Shown piece after piece: positions 9,664 through 17,427 of a stretch of DNA of 64,000 bases. The position numbers and the translations under genes were made by a program. Under the pieces are notes generated by a model. The model saw nothing but the letters and a program-made list of their open reading frames with translations. It was not told the DNA's origin and searched no databases. Numbering within the stretch: the stretch's first letter is position 1; every line of letters begins with the position of its first letter. The stretch comes from Nocardioides oleivorans (lineage in GTDB: Bacteria > Actinomycetota > Actinomycetes > Propionibacteriales > Nocardioidaceae): contig NZ_SDWT01000001.1 in NCBI RefSeq assembly GCF_004137255.1, forward strand, positions 1,426,001-1,490,000. The letters are read 5' to 3'.

Positions 9664-9707
9664 GGTTAGCGAGACTGGTTGCTAACCAAGTTACTTATCA
9701 AGTTAGC
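9664..9707. promoter_or_regulatory. MarR operator array between the transporter and regulator genes
   Basis: Three copies of a TTAGC/GCTAA half-site alternate in orientation: GGTTAGC (9664-9670), GCTAACC (9681-9687, a perfect 7-bp inverted match to the first) and GTTAGC (9702-9707, pairing with GCTAAC at 9681-9686). The middle half-site can pair with either neighbour, giving two overlapping operators. The region is visibly AT-richer than its surroundings and separates the divergent MMPL and MarR genes. Confidence 0.6.
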
Positions 9708-9824
9708 GGTACGATGTCGGCAGTGGCAAGCCGACCTCTCGCAACGACCGGTGCGACCGGGACGGGGTGGGCGTGCCGAGGGCATTCCCCGGATCGGAAG
9801 AGGTCGAGTAGTGCGAGGTCGTTC

Positions 9825-10307
9825 GTGACGGACCAGCAGGAGCCGGTGGCCCCGGCCTGGGTGGGTCGCGACCGCGAGCGCGAGCAGCCGCCGACGCTGG
9901 TGGCGCTGCGCGACCTGATCGCCGCAGGCAGCCGGGTCAGCCACCACGTGGCGCGCCGTGCGGGGCTCAGCGAGAGCGAGATGGTGACCCTCGAGCACCT
10001 CACCCGCGAGCAGATCGGGCCGGCCGAGGTGGCGCGCCGCCTCGAGGTGTCGACGGCAGCGGCCACGGGCATCGTCGACCGCCTCGTCTCGCGCGGACAC
10101 GTCGAGCGGCGGCCGCACGAGGTCGACCGGCGACGGACCGACCTCCACATCACCGACTCGGGGCGAGCGGAGATCGTCGGCCACCTGATGCCGATGTTCC
10201 GCGGGCTCGACGCGCACGACGCGTCGTTCAGCGACGACGAGCGCGCCGTCGTCGAGCGCTACCTCCGAGGTGCGAAGGCCGCCATCGAGCAGGTGCTGGA
10301 GCCGTAG
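9825..10307 (+). CDS. MarR-family transcriptional regulator
   Basis: The 160-residue protein has the winged-helix core: LVALRDLIAAGSRVSHHVARRAGLSESEMVTLEHL, the recognition region GPAEVARRLEVSTAAATGIVDRLVSRGHVERR, and the wing with the signature DRRRTDLHIT. The GTG at 9825 is preferred since GAGG lies 6 nt upstream. An in-frame ATG at 9714 would add 37 unconserved residues and overlap the operator. It is divergent from the MMPL transporter and most likely represses both. Confidence 0.88.
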   Translation: MTDQQEPVAPAWVGRDREREQPPTLVALRDLIAAGSRVSHHVARRAGLSESEMVTLEHLTREQIGPAEVARRLEVSTAAATGIVDRLVSRGHVERRPHEVDRRRTDLHITDSGRAEIVGHLMPMFRGLDAHDASFSDDERAVVERYLRGAKAAIEQVLEP

Positions 10308-10311
10308 CCCG

Positions 10312-11067
10312 TCAGTCGGCCAGGCCGGCCTTGCGGTGCGCGACGAGCGCGGCGCCGACGATGCCGGCACGGTTCTGCAGCTTGGCCGGGATGATCTCGG
10401 TGTCGATCTCGATCAGGTGGCCGAACTTCTCCCACGACTTGCTGACGCCGCCGCCGATCACGAAGACGTCGGGGGTGAAGAGGCGCTCGAGGTGGCGGAA
10501 GTACGCCGTGAGCCGCTCGGACCAGGCCTCCCACGACAGCCCCTCGCGCTCGCGCGCGCTCGTGGCCGCGCGTGCCTCGGCGACCGCGCCACCGATCTCG
10601 AGGTGGCCCATCTCGGTGTTGGGCACCAGGACCCCGTCGTAGATCAGGGCCGAGCCGATGCCGGTGCCGAGCGTGATCACCATGACCACGCCCTTGCGGC
10701 CCTTCGCCGCGCCGTACTCCGCCTCGGCGAGCCCTGCGGCATCGGCGTCGTTGACGACGTGCACCTCGCGGTCGAGCGCCTCGGTGAAGATCGCGTCGGC
10801 GTCCTCGCCGATCCACGACTTGTCGATGTTGGCCGCCGACAGGACGACGCCGTGCTTGACGATGCCGGGCACGGTCACGCCGACGGGGCTCGAGGACGCC
10901 GGGAAGCTGCCGACGATCTGCGCGAACACCTCGGCGACGGCCCTCGGGCTCGCCGGCTTGGGGGTGTCGATGCGGACCCGGTCGTGCGCGAAGTCGCCGT
11001 GCTTGAGGTCGACCGGCGCGCCCTTGATGCCGGTGCCGCCGAAGTCGATGCCGAAGGGGTGCTTCAT
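10312..11067 (-). CDS. ppgK: polyphosphate glucokinase (ROK family)
   Basis: The 251-residue protein starts MKHPFGIDFGGTGIKGAPVD with the phosphate-binding loop DFGGTGIKGA. It carries the second phosphate motif VMVITLGTGIGSAL and the hexokinase-like MGHLEIGG. The ROK zinc-binding cysteines are absent, as usual for PpgK. It phosphorylates glucose with polyphosphate (or ATP) and feeds zwf further along the window. A TAGGTT -10 box (plus-strand 11075-11080) lies 7 nt before the ATG, so the mRNA is probably leaderless. It converges with the MarR gene 4 nt away. Confidence 0.93.
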   Translation of the reverse strand: MKHPFGIDFGGTGIKGAPVDLKHGDFAHDRVRIDTPKPASPRAVAEVFAQIVGSFPASSSPVGVTVPGIVKHGVVLSAANIDKSWIGEDADAIFTEALDREVHVVNDADAAGLAEAEYGAAKGRKGVVMVITLGTGIGSALIYDGVLVPNTEMGHLEIGGAVAEARAATSAREREGLSWEAWSERLTAYFRHLERLFTPDVFVIGGGVSKSWEKFGHLIEIDTEIIPAKLQNRAGIVGAALVAHRKAGLAD

Positions 11068-11189
11068 GGGCAACAACCTAGCGCCACGCCTCCAGCCGTG
11101 TGATCGCGCTCTCACCCTGGTGAATCTGCGGGGTCGGCAGAAACCGGACACCGCCGAGGTCGTCCCGCGGACGACCTACGATCCGGTGC

Positions 11190-11840
11190 ATGGCCGTCCA
11201 CACCACCCGCATGCTCCTGCTGGGCGCGGTGGCGATGTTCGAGCCGGTCAACGGCTACCAGATCCGTCGCGAGCTGGTCTCGTGGCGCGTGGACGAGTGG
11301 GCCAACCTCGGCCCGGGCTCGATCTACAGCGGCCTGACCACCCTGGAGAAGCTCGGTCAGGTCCGGCGCCACGACCTCAGCGACGACGGTCGTGACGTCG
11401 CGGTCTACGAGATCACCGAGGCCGGCCGCGGGGAGCTCGCCCGGCTCCTCGGCGAGGGGCTCGAGACGGTCACGCTCTTCAGCTCGGTCGGCTTCCACGC
11501 GGCCTTCGGGATGCTGCCGCTGCTCTCGCGCGAAGTCGCGCTGCGCCACCTCGAGGTCCGGCTCCACGAGATCGACCGGTCGCTCGAGGCCTGGGACCCG
11601 GGAGCCGGGGACCAGGCACCCCCGCACGCGGTGCACGGCGTACGACTGTGGCTGGCCGCCCTGGGCGAGGAGCGCACCTGGGTCGCCGACACCGTCGGCC
11701 GGCTCCGCGACGGCGAGTTCGACCTGGCCGGCGAGCCCTGGCGGTGGGTGCCACCCGTGGACGACCCCGGTCGCCAGATGGGCGTCGACAGCGAGCGCTA
11801 CCGCGACCTGCTCCGTCGTACGTCCTCGCGCGACGCCTGA
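11190..11840 (+). CDS. PadR-family transcriptional regulator
   Basis: The 216-residue protein has the PadR winged helix: LLLGAVAMFEPVNGYQIRRELVSW, GSIYSGLTTLEKLGQVRRH and YEITEAGRGELARLL. A helical C-terminal dimerisation region follows (about 95-200), making it a long (PadR-s2-like) member. TACGAT (11177-11182) sits 7 nt before the ATG. It precedes an ABC exporter pair, and a 14-bp palindrome lies just before the ATPase gene, so it likely controls that exporter. Confidence 0.9.
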   Translation: MAVHTTRMLLLGAVAMFEPVNGYQIRRELVSWRVDEWANLGPGSIYSGLTTLEKLGQVRRHDLSDDGRDVAVYEITEAGRGELARLLGEGLETVTLFSSVGFHAAFGMLPLLSREVALRHLEVRLHEIDRSLEAWDPGAGDQAPPHAVHGVRLWLAALGEERTWVADTVGRLRDGEFDLAGEPWRWVPPVDDPGRQMGVDSERYRDLLRRTSSRDA

Positions 11841-11946
11841 TCGTTCCCCCGGTCCTCCCCATCCCTCCCCCGCGGCCGCTGGCCGGGTGTCGGTGGGCGG
11901 TCGCAGAATGCGGTTGCGGGCGGACGGGCGACCGCTGCACACTGAT

Positions 11947-11960
11947 GTTCAAGTTTGAAC
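11947..11960. promoter_or_regulatory. palindromic operator before the ABC exporter
   Basis: GTTCAA and TTGAAC form perfect 6-bp arms around a GT centre, 17 bases before the ATPase start codon. It is an AT-rich island between the PadR stop and the ABC start. A site of this size and place is typical of PadR operators, so repression of the exporter by the upstream PadR protein is inferred. Confidence 0.5.
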
Positions 11961-11977
11961 AGACGACGGGGGAGCTC

Positions 11978-12985
11978 ATGATCACAGCGCGAGGACTCGT
12001 GCAGACCTTCCACACCCGGGTGGGGAAGGAGAAGAAGGAGGTCCGCGCCGTCGACGGTGTCGACCTCGACGTGGCCGAGGGCGAGGTCGTCGGCTTCCTC
12101 GGGCCCAACGGGGCCGGCAAGACCACGACGCTGCGGATGCTGACCACGCTGCTGCGCCCCGACGCGGGCACGGCCACGGTCGCGGGGTACGACGTGGTGA
12201 AGGAGTCGGCCCAGGTGCGTCGCTCGATCGGCTACGTCTCGCAGGCCGGTGGGGTCTCCTCCGGTGCGCGGGCCGGCGAGGAGGTGATGGACCACGGGAT
12301 GCTCTACGGCCTCTCGCAGAAGCAGGTCGAGACGCGCGGCAAGGAGCTCTTTGCCCAGCTCCAGCTCGACGGGCTGTGGGAGCGGATGCCGAAGAACATG
12401 TCGGGTGGCCAGAAGCGCCGTCTCGACATCGTGATGGGGCTGATCCACGACCCGACGCTCGTCTTCCTCGATGAGCCCACGACCGGCCTCGACCCGCAGG
12501 CGCGGGCCAACCTCTGGGAGCACATCGCCCGGCTGCGCACCGAGCGCGGCGCGACCGTCTTCCTGACGACGCACTACCTCGACGAGGCCGACGCCCTGTC
12601 CGACCGGATCGTCATCATCGACCAGGGCCGGATCGTCGCCTCCGACACGAGCGACAACCTCAAGGCGCAGGTCTCCGGCGACCTCGTGACCCTCGAGGTC
12701 GCCGCCGATCAGGTGTCGCTCGCCGCGGAGAAGCTGGGCTCGGTCGCCCAGTCCGTCGAGGTCTCCGGCACCCACGTCTCGGGCCGCGTGGCCCGCGCCG
12801 GCCGCGTCGTACCCAGCCTGCTGCGCGAGGTCGAGGCAGCCGGTGTCGCGCTCGAGTCGATCGAGGTCCACCGCCCGACGCTCGACGACGTCTTCCTCAC
12901 CCTCACCGGCCGCTCGCTGCGCGACGCCGAGTCCGAGACGCCGGCGGACGAGTCCGCCGCGTCGACCGAAGGAGCCAACGCCTGA
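11978..12985 (+). CDS. ABC transporter ATP-binding protein (DrrA-like)
   Basis: The 335-residue ATPase contains Walker A GPNGAGKTT (about 42-50), the signature NMSGGQKRRLDIVMGL, Walker B TLVFLDEPTTGLDP, and the H-loop LTTHYLDEAD. A C-terminal DUF4162-like domain ends HRPTLDDVFLTLTGRSLRD, as in the DrrA daunorubicin-resistance ATPases. The ATG is chosen for the GGGGGAG motif 5 nt upstream. The stop overlaps the permease ATG. It would power export of a drug or lipid. The substrate is not evident. Confidence 0.93.
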   Translation: MITARGLVQTFHTRVGKEKKEVRAVDGVDLDVAEGEVVGFLGPNGAGKTTTLRMLTTLLRPDAGTATVAGYDVVKESAQVRRSIGYVSQAGGVSSGARAGEEVMDHGMLYGLSQKQVETRGKELFAQLQLDGLWERMPKNMSGGQKRRLDIVMGLIHDPTLVFLDEPTTGLDPQARANLWEHIARLRTERGATVFLTTHYLDEADALSDRIVIIDQGRIVASDTSDNLKAQVSGDLVTLEVAADQVSLAAEKLGSVAQSVEVSGTHVSGRVARAGRVVPSLLREVEAAGVALESIEVHRPTLDDVFLTLTGRSLRDAESETPADESAASTEGANA

Positions 12986-13743
12986 TGTCCACCTTCCTCA
13001 GGGAGACCTACATCGTCTTCCGCCGCCAGCTCCGGATGAACCTCCGCAACCCGGCCTGGGTGATCATCGGCGCCCTCCAGCCGATCCTCTACCTGCTGCT
13101 CTTCGGGCCGCTGCTCAAGCCGCTCGTCGCGCAGTTCGGGGCGACCAACGCCTACACCTTCCTCGTCCCGGGCCTGCTCGTGCAGCTCGGCATGTTCGGG
13201 GCGTTCTTCGCGGGCTTCGGCCTGATCGCCGAGTGGCGCGAGGGCGTCGTCGAGGCGGAGCGGGTCACGCCCGCCTCGCGCACCGCCCTGCTGATGGGCC
13301 GGCTGATGCGCGACCTGCTCCAGCTGCTCGTCCAGGCGCTGATCCTCATCGGGCTCGGTACGGCGATGGGCATGCGCCCGTCGTGGGGCGGGGTCGTCGC
13401 CGGGGTCGGGATCACCGTGCTCGTCGGCGGCGCCTGTGCGGCCGCGTCCAACGCGCTCGCCCTGACCACCAAGTCCGAGGACGTGATGGCGCCGGTGATC
13501 AACATGGTGATGATGCCGGTGCTGCTGCTCAGCGGGATCATGCTGCCGATGACCCTCGGCCCCGCGTGGCTCGAGCGGCTGAGCGACTTCATGCCGTTCC
13601 GCTGGATCGTGGACGGCGTACGCAGCTCGTTCGCCGGCGACTTCGCCGCCAGCGGAGTCATGTGGGGCACCACCTGGGCCTTCGCCCTCTTCGCCCTCGC
13701 GGTCTGGTGGGGCACCGCGACGTTCCGCAAGGAGAACGCCTGA
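12985..13743 (+). CDS. ABC-2 type transporter permease
   Basis: The 252-residue protein has an N-terminal cytosolic helix (FRRQLRMNLRNPAWVII), six predicted membrane spans and the ABC-2 signature region PVLLLSGIMLPMTLGPAWLERLSDFMPFRWIVDGVRS (about 174-210). It is the membrane half of the exporter whose ATPase it overlaps by one base (TGATG). A perfect 36-bp palindrome begins 15 bases after its stop. Confidence 0.92.
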   Translation: MSTFLRETYIVFRRQLRMNLRNPAWVIIGALQPILYLLLFGPLLKPLVAQFGATNAYTFLVPGLLVQLGMFGAFFAGFGLIAEWREGVVEAERVTPASRTALLMGRLMRDLLQLLVQALILIGLGTAMGMRPSWGGVVAGVGITVLVGGACAAASNALALTTKSEDVMAPVINMVMMPVLLLSGIMLPMTLGPAWLERLSDFMPFRWIVDGVRSSFAGDFAASGVMWGTTWAFALFALAVWWGTATFRKENA

Positions 13744-13757
13744 TCGTCGTCTTGTCT

Positions 13758-13846
13758 GCGGGGCGGTCACCGGATATCCGGTGACCGCCCCGCTTCGTCA
13801 CCCAGATCCAGGCCGACAAGCGGGAGTCTCACCGGATATCCGGTGA
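13758..13846 (-). repeat. dispersed palindromic element, locus 1 (two palindromes)
   Basis: A perfect 36-bp palindrome (13758-13793) and a second 18-bp core TCACCGGATATCCGGTGA (13829-13846) enclose a spacer. Read on the minus strand, the spacer gives GACTCCCGCTTGTCGGCC then TGGATCTGGG. The same spacer-plus-palindrome arrangement recurs at 18691-18766 and 35820-35894. All three copies lie immediately 3' of a gene (here the ABC permease). It could act as a terminator or mRNA 3' stabiliser, or be a REP/MITE-like sequence. Confidence 0.75.
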
Positions 13847-13854
13847 CTCCTGAC

Positions 13855-13909
13855 TTGACAAACACGCACCTCTTGTCAAACTGCTTTACAGATCCTATGG
13901 TCTTGTAAA
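13855..13909 (+). promoter_or_regulatory. alkane hydroxylase promoter with two inverted repeats
   Basis: TTGTCA (13873-13878) and TATGGT (13896-13901) with a 17-bp spacer form a plausible -35/-10 pair. TTGACAA (13855-13861) and TTGTCAA (13873-13879) form one perfect 7-bp inverted repeat that includes the -35. TTTACA (13885-13890) and TGTAAA (13904-13909) form another that straddles the -10. Two operators overlapping both promoter boxes suggest tight repression, most simply by the TetR protein encoded just downstream. Confidence 0.6.
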
Positions 13910-13932
13910 CCCCATGGCAGGAGGTCAGACAG

Positions 13933-15402
13933 ATGGCCGGCTACCCCACGCAGGTCCCCACCCGACTCGCCCCCAGCGGCACGGTGCCCGAGGGCACGAC
14001 CGAGCTGTGGAAGGACCGGAAGCGCTACCTGTGGCTGATCGGCCTGGTCGTGCCGAGCCTCGCGTTCGTCGCCTTCGGCGGCTACCTGGCCACCGGCTGG
14101 TCGGTCTGGTTCTGGGTCGGCCCGATCGTGATCCTCGGCATCGTCCCGACGATCGACCTCGTCGCCGGCCTCGACCGCTCCAACCCGCCGGACGACGTGA
14201 TCGAGGCGCTGGAGCAGGACCGGTACTACCGGTGGATCACCTACCTCTTCCTGCCGATCCAGTACGCCGGCTTCCTCGGCGCGATGGCGGTCGTCGGCGG
14301 GTGGAGCGTCTTCGGCGCCCTCGACTCCATGCCGCTGTCGGTGGTCGACAAGGTCGGGCTCGCCATCTCCATCGGTTGCATCGGCGGCATCGGCATCAAC
14401 ACCGCGCACGAGCTCGGCCACAAGAAGGAGGCCAACGAGCGCTGGCTCTCCAAGATCGCGCTCGCCCAGGTCTTCTACGGCCACTTCTACATCGAGCACA
14501 ACCGCGGCCACCACGTCCGCGTCGCCACCCCGGAGGACCCGGCGAGCTCGCGGCTCGGTGAGAACTTCTACCAGTTCTGGCCCCGCACGGTCGGCGGATC
14601 GGTCAGGTCCGCCTGGCGCCTCGAGAAGCGTCGCCTGGCCCGCCGCAAGCAGAGCCCGTGGCGCCTCGACAACGACGTGCTCAACGCGTGGTTGATGACC
14701 CTCGCCCTGTGGGCCGTCGTGGTCGTGGCGTTCGGCGTCGAGGTGCTGCCGTTCCTCGTCGTCCAGGCCGTCGTCGGCTTCTCGCTGCTCGAGGTCGTCA
14801 ACTACATGGAGCACTACGGCATGCTCCGCCAGAAGGTCGGCGAGGGGGACCGCCGGCGCTACGAGCGGGTCCTGCCCAGCCACAGCTGGAACTCCAACAA
14901 CATCGCCACCAACGTGCTGCTCTACCACCTGCAGCGCCACAGCGACCACCACGCGAACCCGACCCGGCGCTACCAGACCCTGCGCGACTTCGAGGAGAGC
15001 CCGGTGCTCCCCACCGGCTACGCCGGCATGATCGTGCTCGCGATGGTGCCCTTCGTCTGGCGCCGCGTGATGGACCAGCGCGTGGTCGACCACTTCGGCG
15101 GCGACGTCTCGCTGGCCAACATCAGCCCGCGCAAGCGAGCGGCGTACCTCCAGCGCTACCACGGTGTCGACCACGAGGTCGCGGTCGGCGCCGACGGCGC
15201 GGTGGTGACCGCGAAGGAGGTCCTTGCCGCGCGCTGCCCGAGCTGTGAGTACGTCTACGAGGTCGCGGCCGGCGACGAGCACGAGGGCTTCGCGGCCGGC
15301 ACGGCCTGGGCGGACATCCCGGACGACTGGTGCTGCCCCGACTGCGGCGTGCGGGAGAAGGTCGACTTCGTCCCCGTCGAGCCCGAGCGCTCGGTCGCCT
15401 GA
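13933..15402 (+). CDS. alkB: alkane 1-monooxygenase fused to rubredoxin
   Basis: The 489-residue protein is an integral-membrane non-haem di-iron hydroxylase with about six membrane spans. Its histidine boxes are HELGH (159-163), HNRGHH (189-194) and HSDHH (336-340), plus the NYMEHYG motif. A C-terminal rubredoxin domain (about 430-485) has ligands in CPSC (435-438) and CPDC (468-471). It would oxidise the terminal methyl of alkanes, the fused rubredoxin delivering electrons. Fusions of this kind are known from Nocardioides, Dietzia and Prauserella. AGGAGG 8 nt upstream fixes the ATG. Regulator and exporter genes follow. Confidence 0.95.
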   Translation: MAGYPTQVPTRLAPSGTVPEGTTELWKDRKRYLWLIGLVVPSLAFVAFGGYLATGWSVWFWVGPIVILGIVPTIDLVAGLDRSNPPDDVIEALEQDRYYRWITYLFLPIQYAGFLGAMAVVGGWSVFGALDSMPLSVVDKVGLAISIGCIGGIGINTAHELGHKKEANERWLSKIALAQVFYGHFYIEHNRGHHVRVATPEDPASSRLGENFYQFWPRTVGGSVRSAWRLEKRRLARRKQSPWRLDNDVLNAWLMTLALWAVVVVAFGVEVLPFLVVQAVVGFSLLEVVNYMEHYGMLRQKVGEGDRRRYERVLPSHSWNSNNIATNVLLYHLQRHSDHHANPTRRYQTLRDFEESPVLPTGYAGMIVLAMVPFVWRRVMDQRVVDHFGGDVSLANISPRKRAAYLQRYHGVDHEVAVGADGAVVTAKEVLAARCPSCEYVYEVAAGDEHEGFAAGTAWADIPDDWCCPDCGVREKVDFVPVEPERSVA

Positions 15403-15435
15403 CCACCGTCCGGGTCGGCTCCTAGACTGGCCGTC

Positions 15436-16008
15436 ATGGAGGCGACCACCCGCGACCGCATCGTCGCGGCGGCCGTCGAGATGACCACCTCGTCGGGCTG
15501 GGCGGCGGTCACCATGGCCCGGCTGGCGGAGGCCGCGGGCGTCAGTCGGCAGACCGTCTACAACGAGGTCGGCTCCAAGCCGGCGCTCGCGGAGACGATG
15601 ATCCTCGACGAGCTCGCCCGTTTCCTCCGGGCCGTCGAGGAGGCGTTCGACGCCGAGCCCGACGACCTCACCCGCGCCATCGAGCGCGCGGTCCGTGACG
15701 TGCTCACCTATGCCAGCGCCAACACCCTCCTCCACGCCGTCGTCAGCGCCACCCACGGCGCCGACACCGAGCTGCTCCCGCTGCTGACGACCAACGCCGC
15801 CGGTCTCCTCGGGGTGGCCAAGGAGGTCATCGGCCTCCGCGTCGCGCCGTACCAGCCCAGCATCGACCCCGACCACCTCGACGCAGCGATCGACATGGTC
15901 GTGCGTGTCGTGCTCAGCCACGTGATGCAGCCCTCGGCCTCACCTGAGAGGACCGGCGCCGACATCGCGTGGCTCGCCGGGCAGGTGCTCACCGGCAAAC
16001 GCCCCTAG
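15436..16008 (+). CDS. TetR-family regulator, probable alkane-hydroxylase repressor
   Basis: The 190-residue protein has a TetR helix-turn-helix at about 8-55 (DRIVAAAVEMTTSSGWAAVTMARLAEAAGVSRQTVYNEVGSK) and a ligand domain. TAGACT (15424-15429) lies 6 nt before the ATG, so it has its own leaderless promoter. TetR genes directly 3' of alkB-rubredoxin fusions (AlkX/AlkU type) respond to alkanes or fatty acids in related actinomycetes. The inverted repeats in the alkB promoter are the likely binding sites. Confidence 0.9.
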   Translation: MEATTRDRIVAAAVEMTTSSGWAAVTMARLAEAAGVSRQTVYNEVGSKPALAETMILDELARFLRAVEEAFDAEPDDLTRAIERAVRDVLTYASANTLLHAVVSATHGADTELLPLLTTNAAGLLGVAKEVIGLRVAPYQPSIDPDHLDAAIDMVVRVVLSHVMQPSASPERTGADIAWLAGQVLTGKRP

Positions 16009-16017
16009 TCTTCGTTC

Positions 16018-17406
16018 GTGACTGGAGCTGCCTGGGGTACGCCGACCGCGCGCGGGATCGTGGCGGCCGCCACCCTCGGGTCGGGGCTGACGCTGCTCGA
16101 CGGCACGGTGGTCAACGTCGCGCTGCGGACGGTGGGCGAAGACCTCGACGCCTCTCTGGTGCAGCTGCAGTGGATCACCAACGGCTACTTCCTCTCCCTT
16201 GCCTCCCTGATCCTGCTCGGCGGATCGCTGGGCGACCGGCTGGGGCGCCGGCGGGTCTTCGTGATCGGTACGGTCTGGTTCGCGCTGGCCTCGCTGCTGT
16301 GCGGCATCGCGCCGACCGCCGAGGTGCTGATCGTCGCGCGCGTCCTGCAGGGCATCGGAGGCGCGCTGCTCACGCCCGGCAGCCTGGCGATGATCCAGGG
16401 CGCCTTCCGCGCCGAGGACCGCAGCCGGGCGATCGGCGCCTGGTCCGGCCTCGGCGGCATCTCCGCCGCGCTCGGCCCGCTCGTCGGCGGGCTGCTCATC
16501 GACCACGCCTCGTGGCGCTGGATCTTCCTGATCAACCTGCCGCTCGCCGCGGTGACCGTCTGGCTGGCCCTCCGGTGGGTCCCCGAGACGCGGGACACGC
16601 GCGCGCTCGACCGGTTCGACGTGCCGGGGGCCGCGCTGGCCTCGCTCTCGCTCGCCGGGATCACCTGGGCGCTCACCGACGCGGGCGGGTCCGCCACCTG
16701 GTGGGCGGCCGGCATCGGGGTCGCTGCGGCCGTCGGCTTCATCGTGGTCGAGCGCCGCACGCACGGGCCGATGGTCCCGCTCGGGCTCTTCACCGACCGC
16801 ACCTTCAGTGCCGCCAACATGATGACGCTCGTCGTCTACGCCGCGCTCGGCGCGATCCTCTTCTTCCTCGTCCTCCAGCTCCAGACGGTCTCCGGCTACA
16901 ACGCACTCGAGGCCGGCCTCGCGACGCTGCCGATGACGCTCTGCATGCTCTTCCTCGCCGCCCGCGGAGGCGCGCTGGGGGAGCGGATCGGCCCGCGCAT
17001 CCCGATGACCTTCGGGCCGATGGTGATGGCCGCCGGCACCCTGCTCCTCCTCATGGCCGGCCCCGATGCCGTCTACTGGCGTGACGTCGCCCCGGGCCTG
17101 ACCGTCTTCGGCCTCGGCCTGGCGCTGATGGTCGCGCCGCTGACGGCCACCGTCCTGGCCGCCGCCCCCGACGAGGTCACCGGCATCGCCAGCGGCATCA
17201 ACAACGCCGTCGCGCGCGCCGGGTCCCTGCTCGCGGTCGCCGCACTCCCCATGGCCGTCGGTCTCTCGGGCGACGACTACCGCGACCCGGGCGTGTTCGA
17301 CGCGTCGTACAGCACCGCGATGGTGATCTGTGCCGTGCTCCTCGTGCTCGGCGGGCTGGTCTCGTGGTTCACCATTCCCCACCGGGTCCGGACACCGGAC
17401 GCCTGA
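16018..17406 (+). CDS. MFS transporter, DHA2 (EmrB/QacA) family
   Basis: The 462-residue membrane protein shows the 14-span drug:H+ antiporter pattern. Motif A-like GGSLGDRLGRRRVFV is at about 67-81, motif C-like ALGPLVGGLLIDHASWRWIFLINLPL at about 152-177. The GTG start lies 6 nt after TAGTCT (16006-16011), which overlaps the TetR stop. It may export a hydrocarbon-related or toxic compound, but this rests on location only. Confidence 0.92.
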   Translation: MTGAAWGTPTARGIVAAATLGSGLTLLDGTVVNVALRTVGEDLDASLVQLQWITNGYFLSLASLILLGGSLGDRLGRRRVFVIGTVWFALASLLCGIAPTAEVLIVARVLQGIGGALLTPGSLAMIQGAFRAEDRSRAIGAWSGLGGISAALGPLVGGLLIDHASWRWIFLINLPLAAVTVWLALRWVPETRDTRALDRFDVPGAALASLSLAGITWALTDAGGSATWWAAGIGVAAAVGFIVVERRTHGPMVPLGLFTDRTFSAANMMTLVVYAALGAILFFLVLQLQTVSGYNALEAGLATLPMTLCMLFLAARGGALGERIGPRIPMTFGPMVMAAGTLLLLMAGPDAVYWRDVAPGLTVFGLGLALMVAPLTATVLAAAPDEVTGIASGINNAVARAGSLLAVAALPMAVGLSGDDYRDPGVFDASYSTAMVICAVLLVLGGLVSWFTIPHRVRTPDA

Positions 17407-17427
17407 GGCGTCGCTAACCTGACGAGC

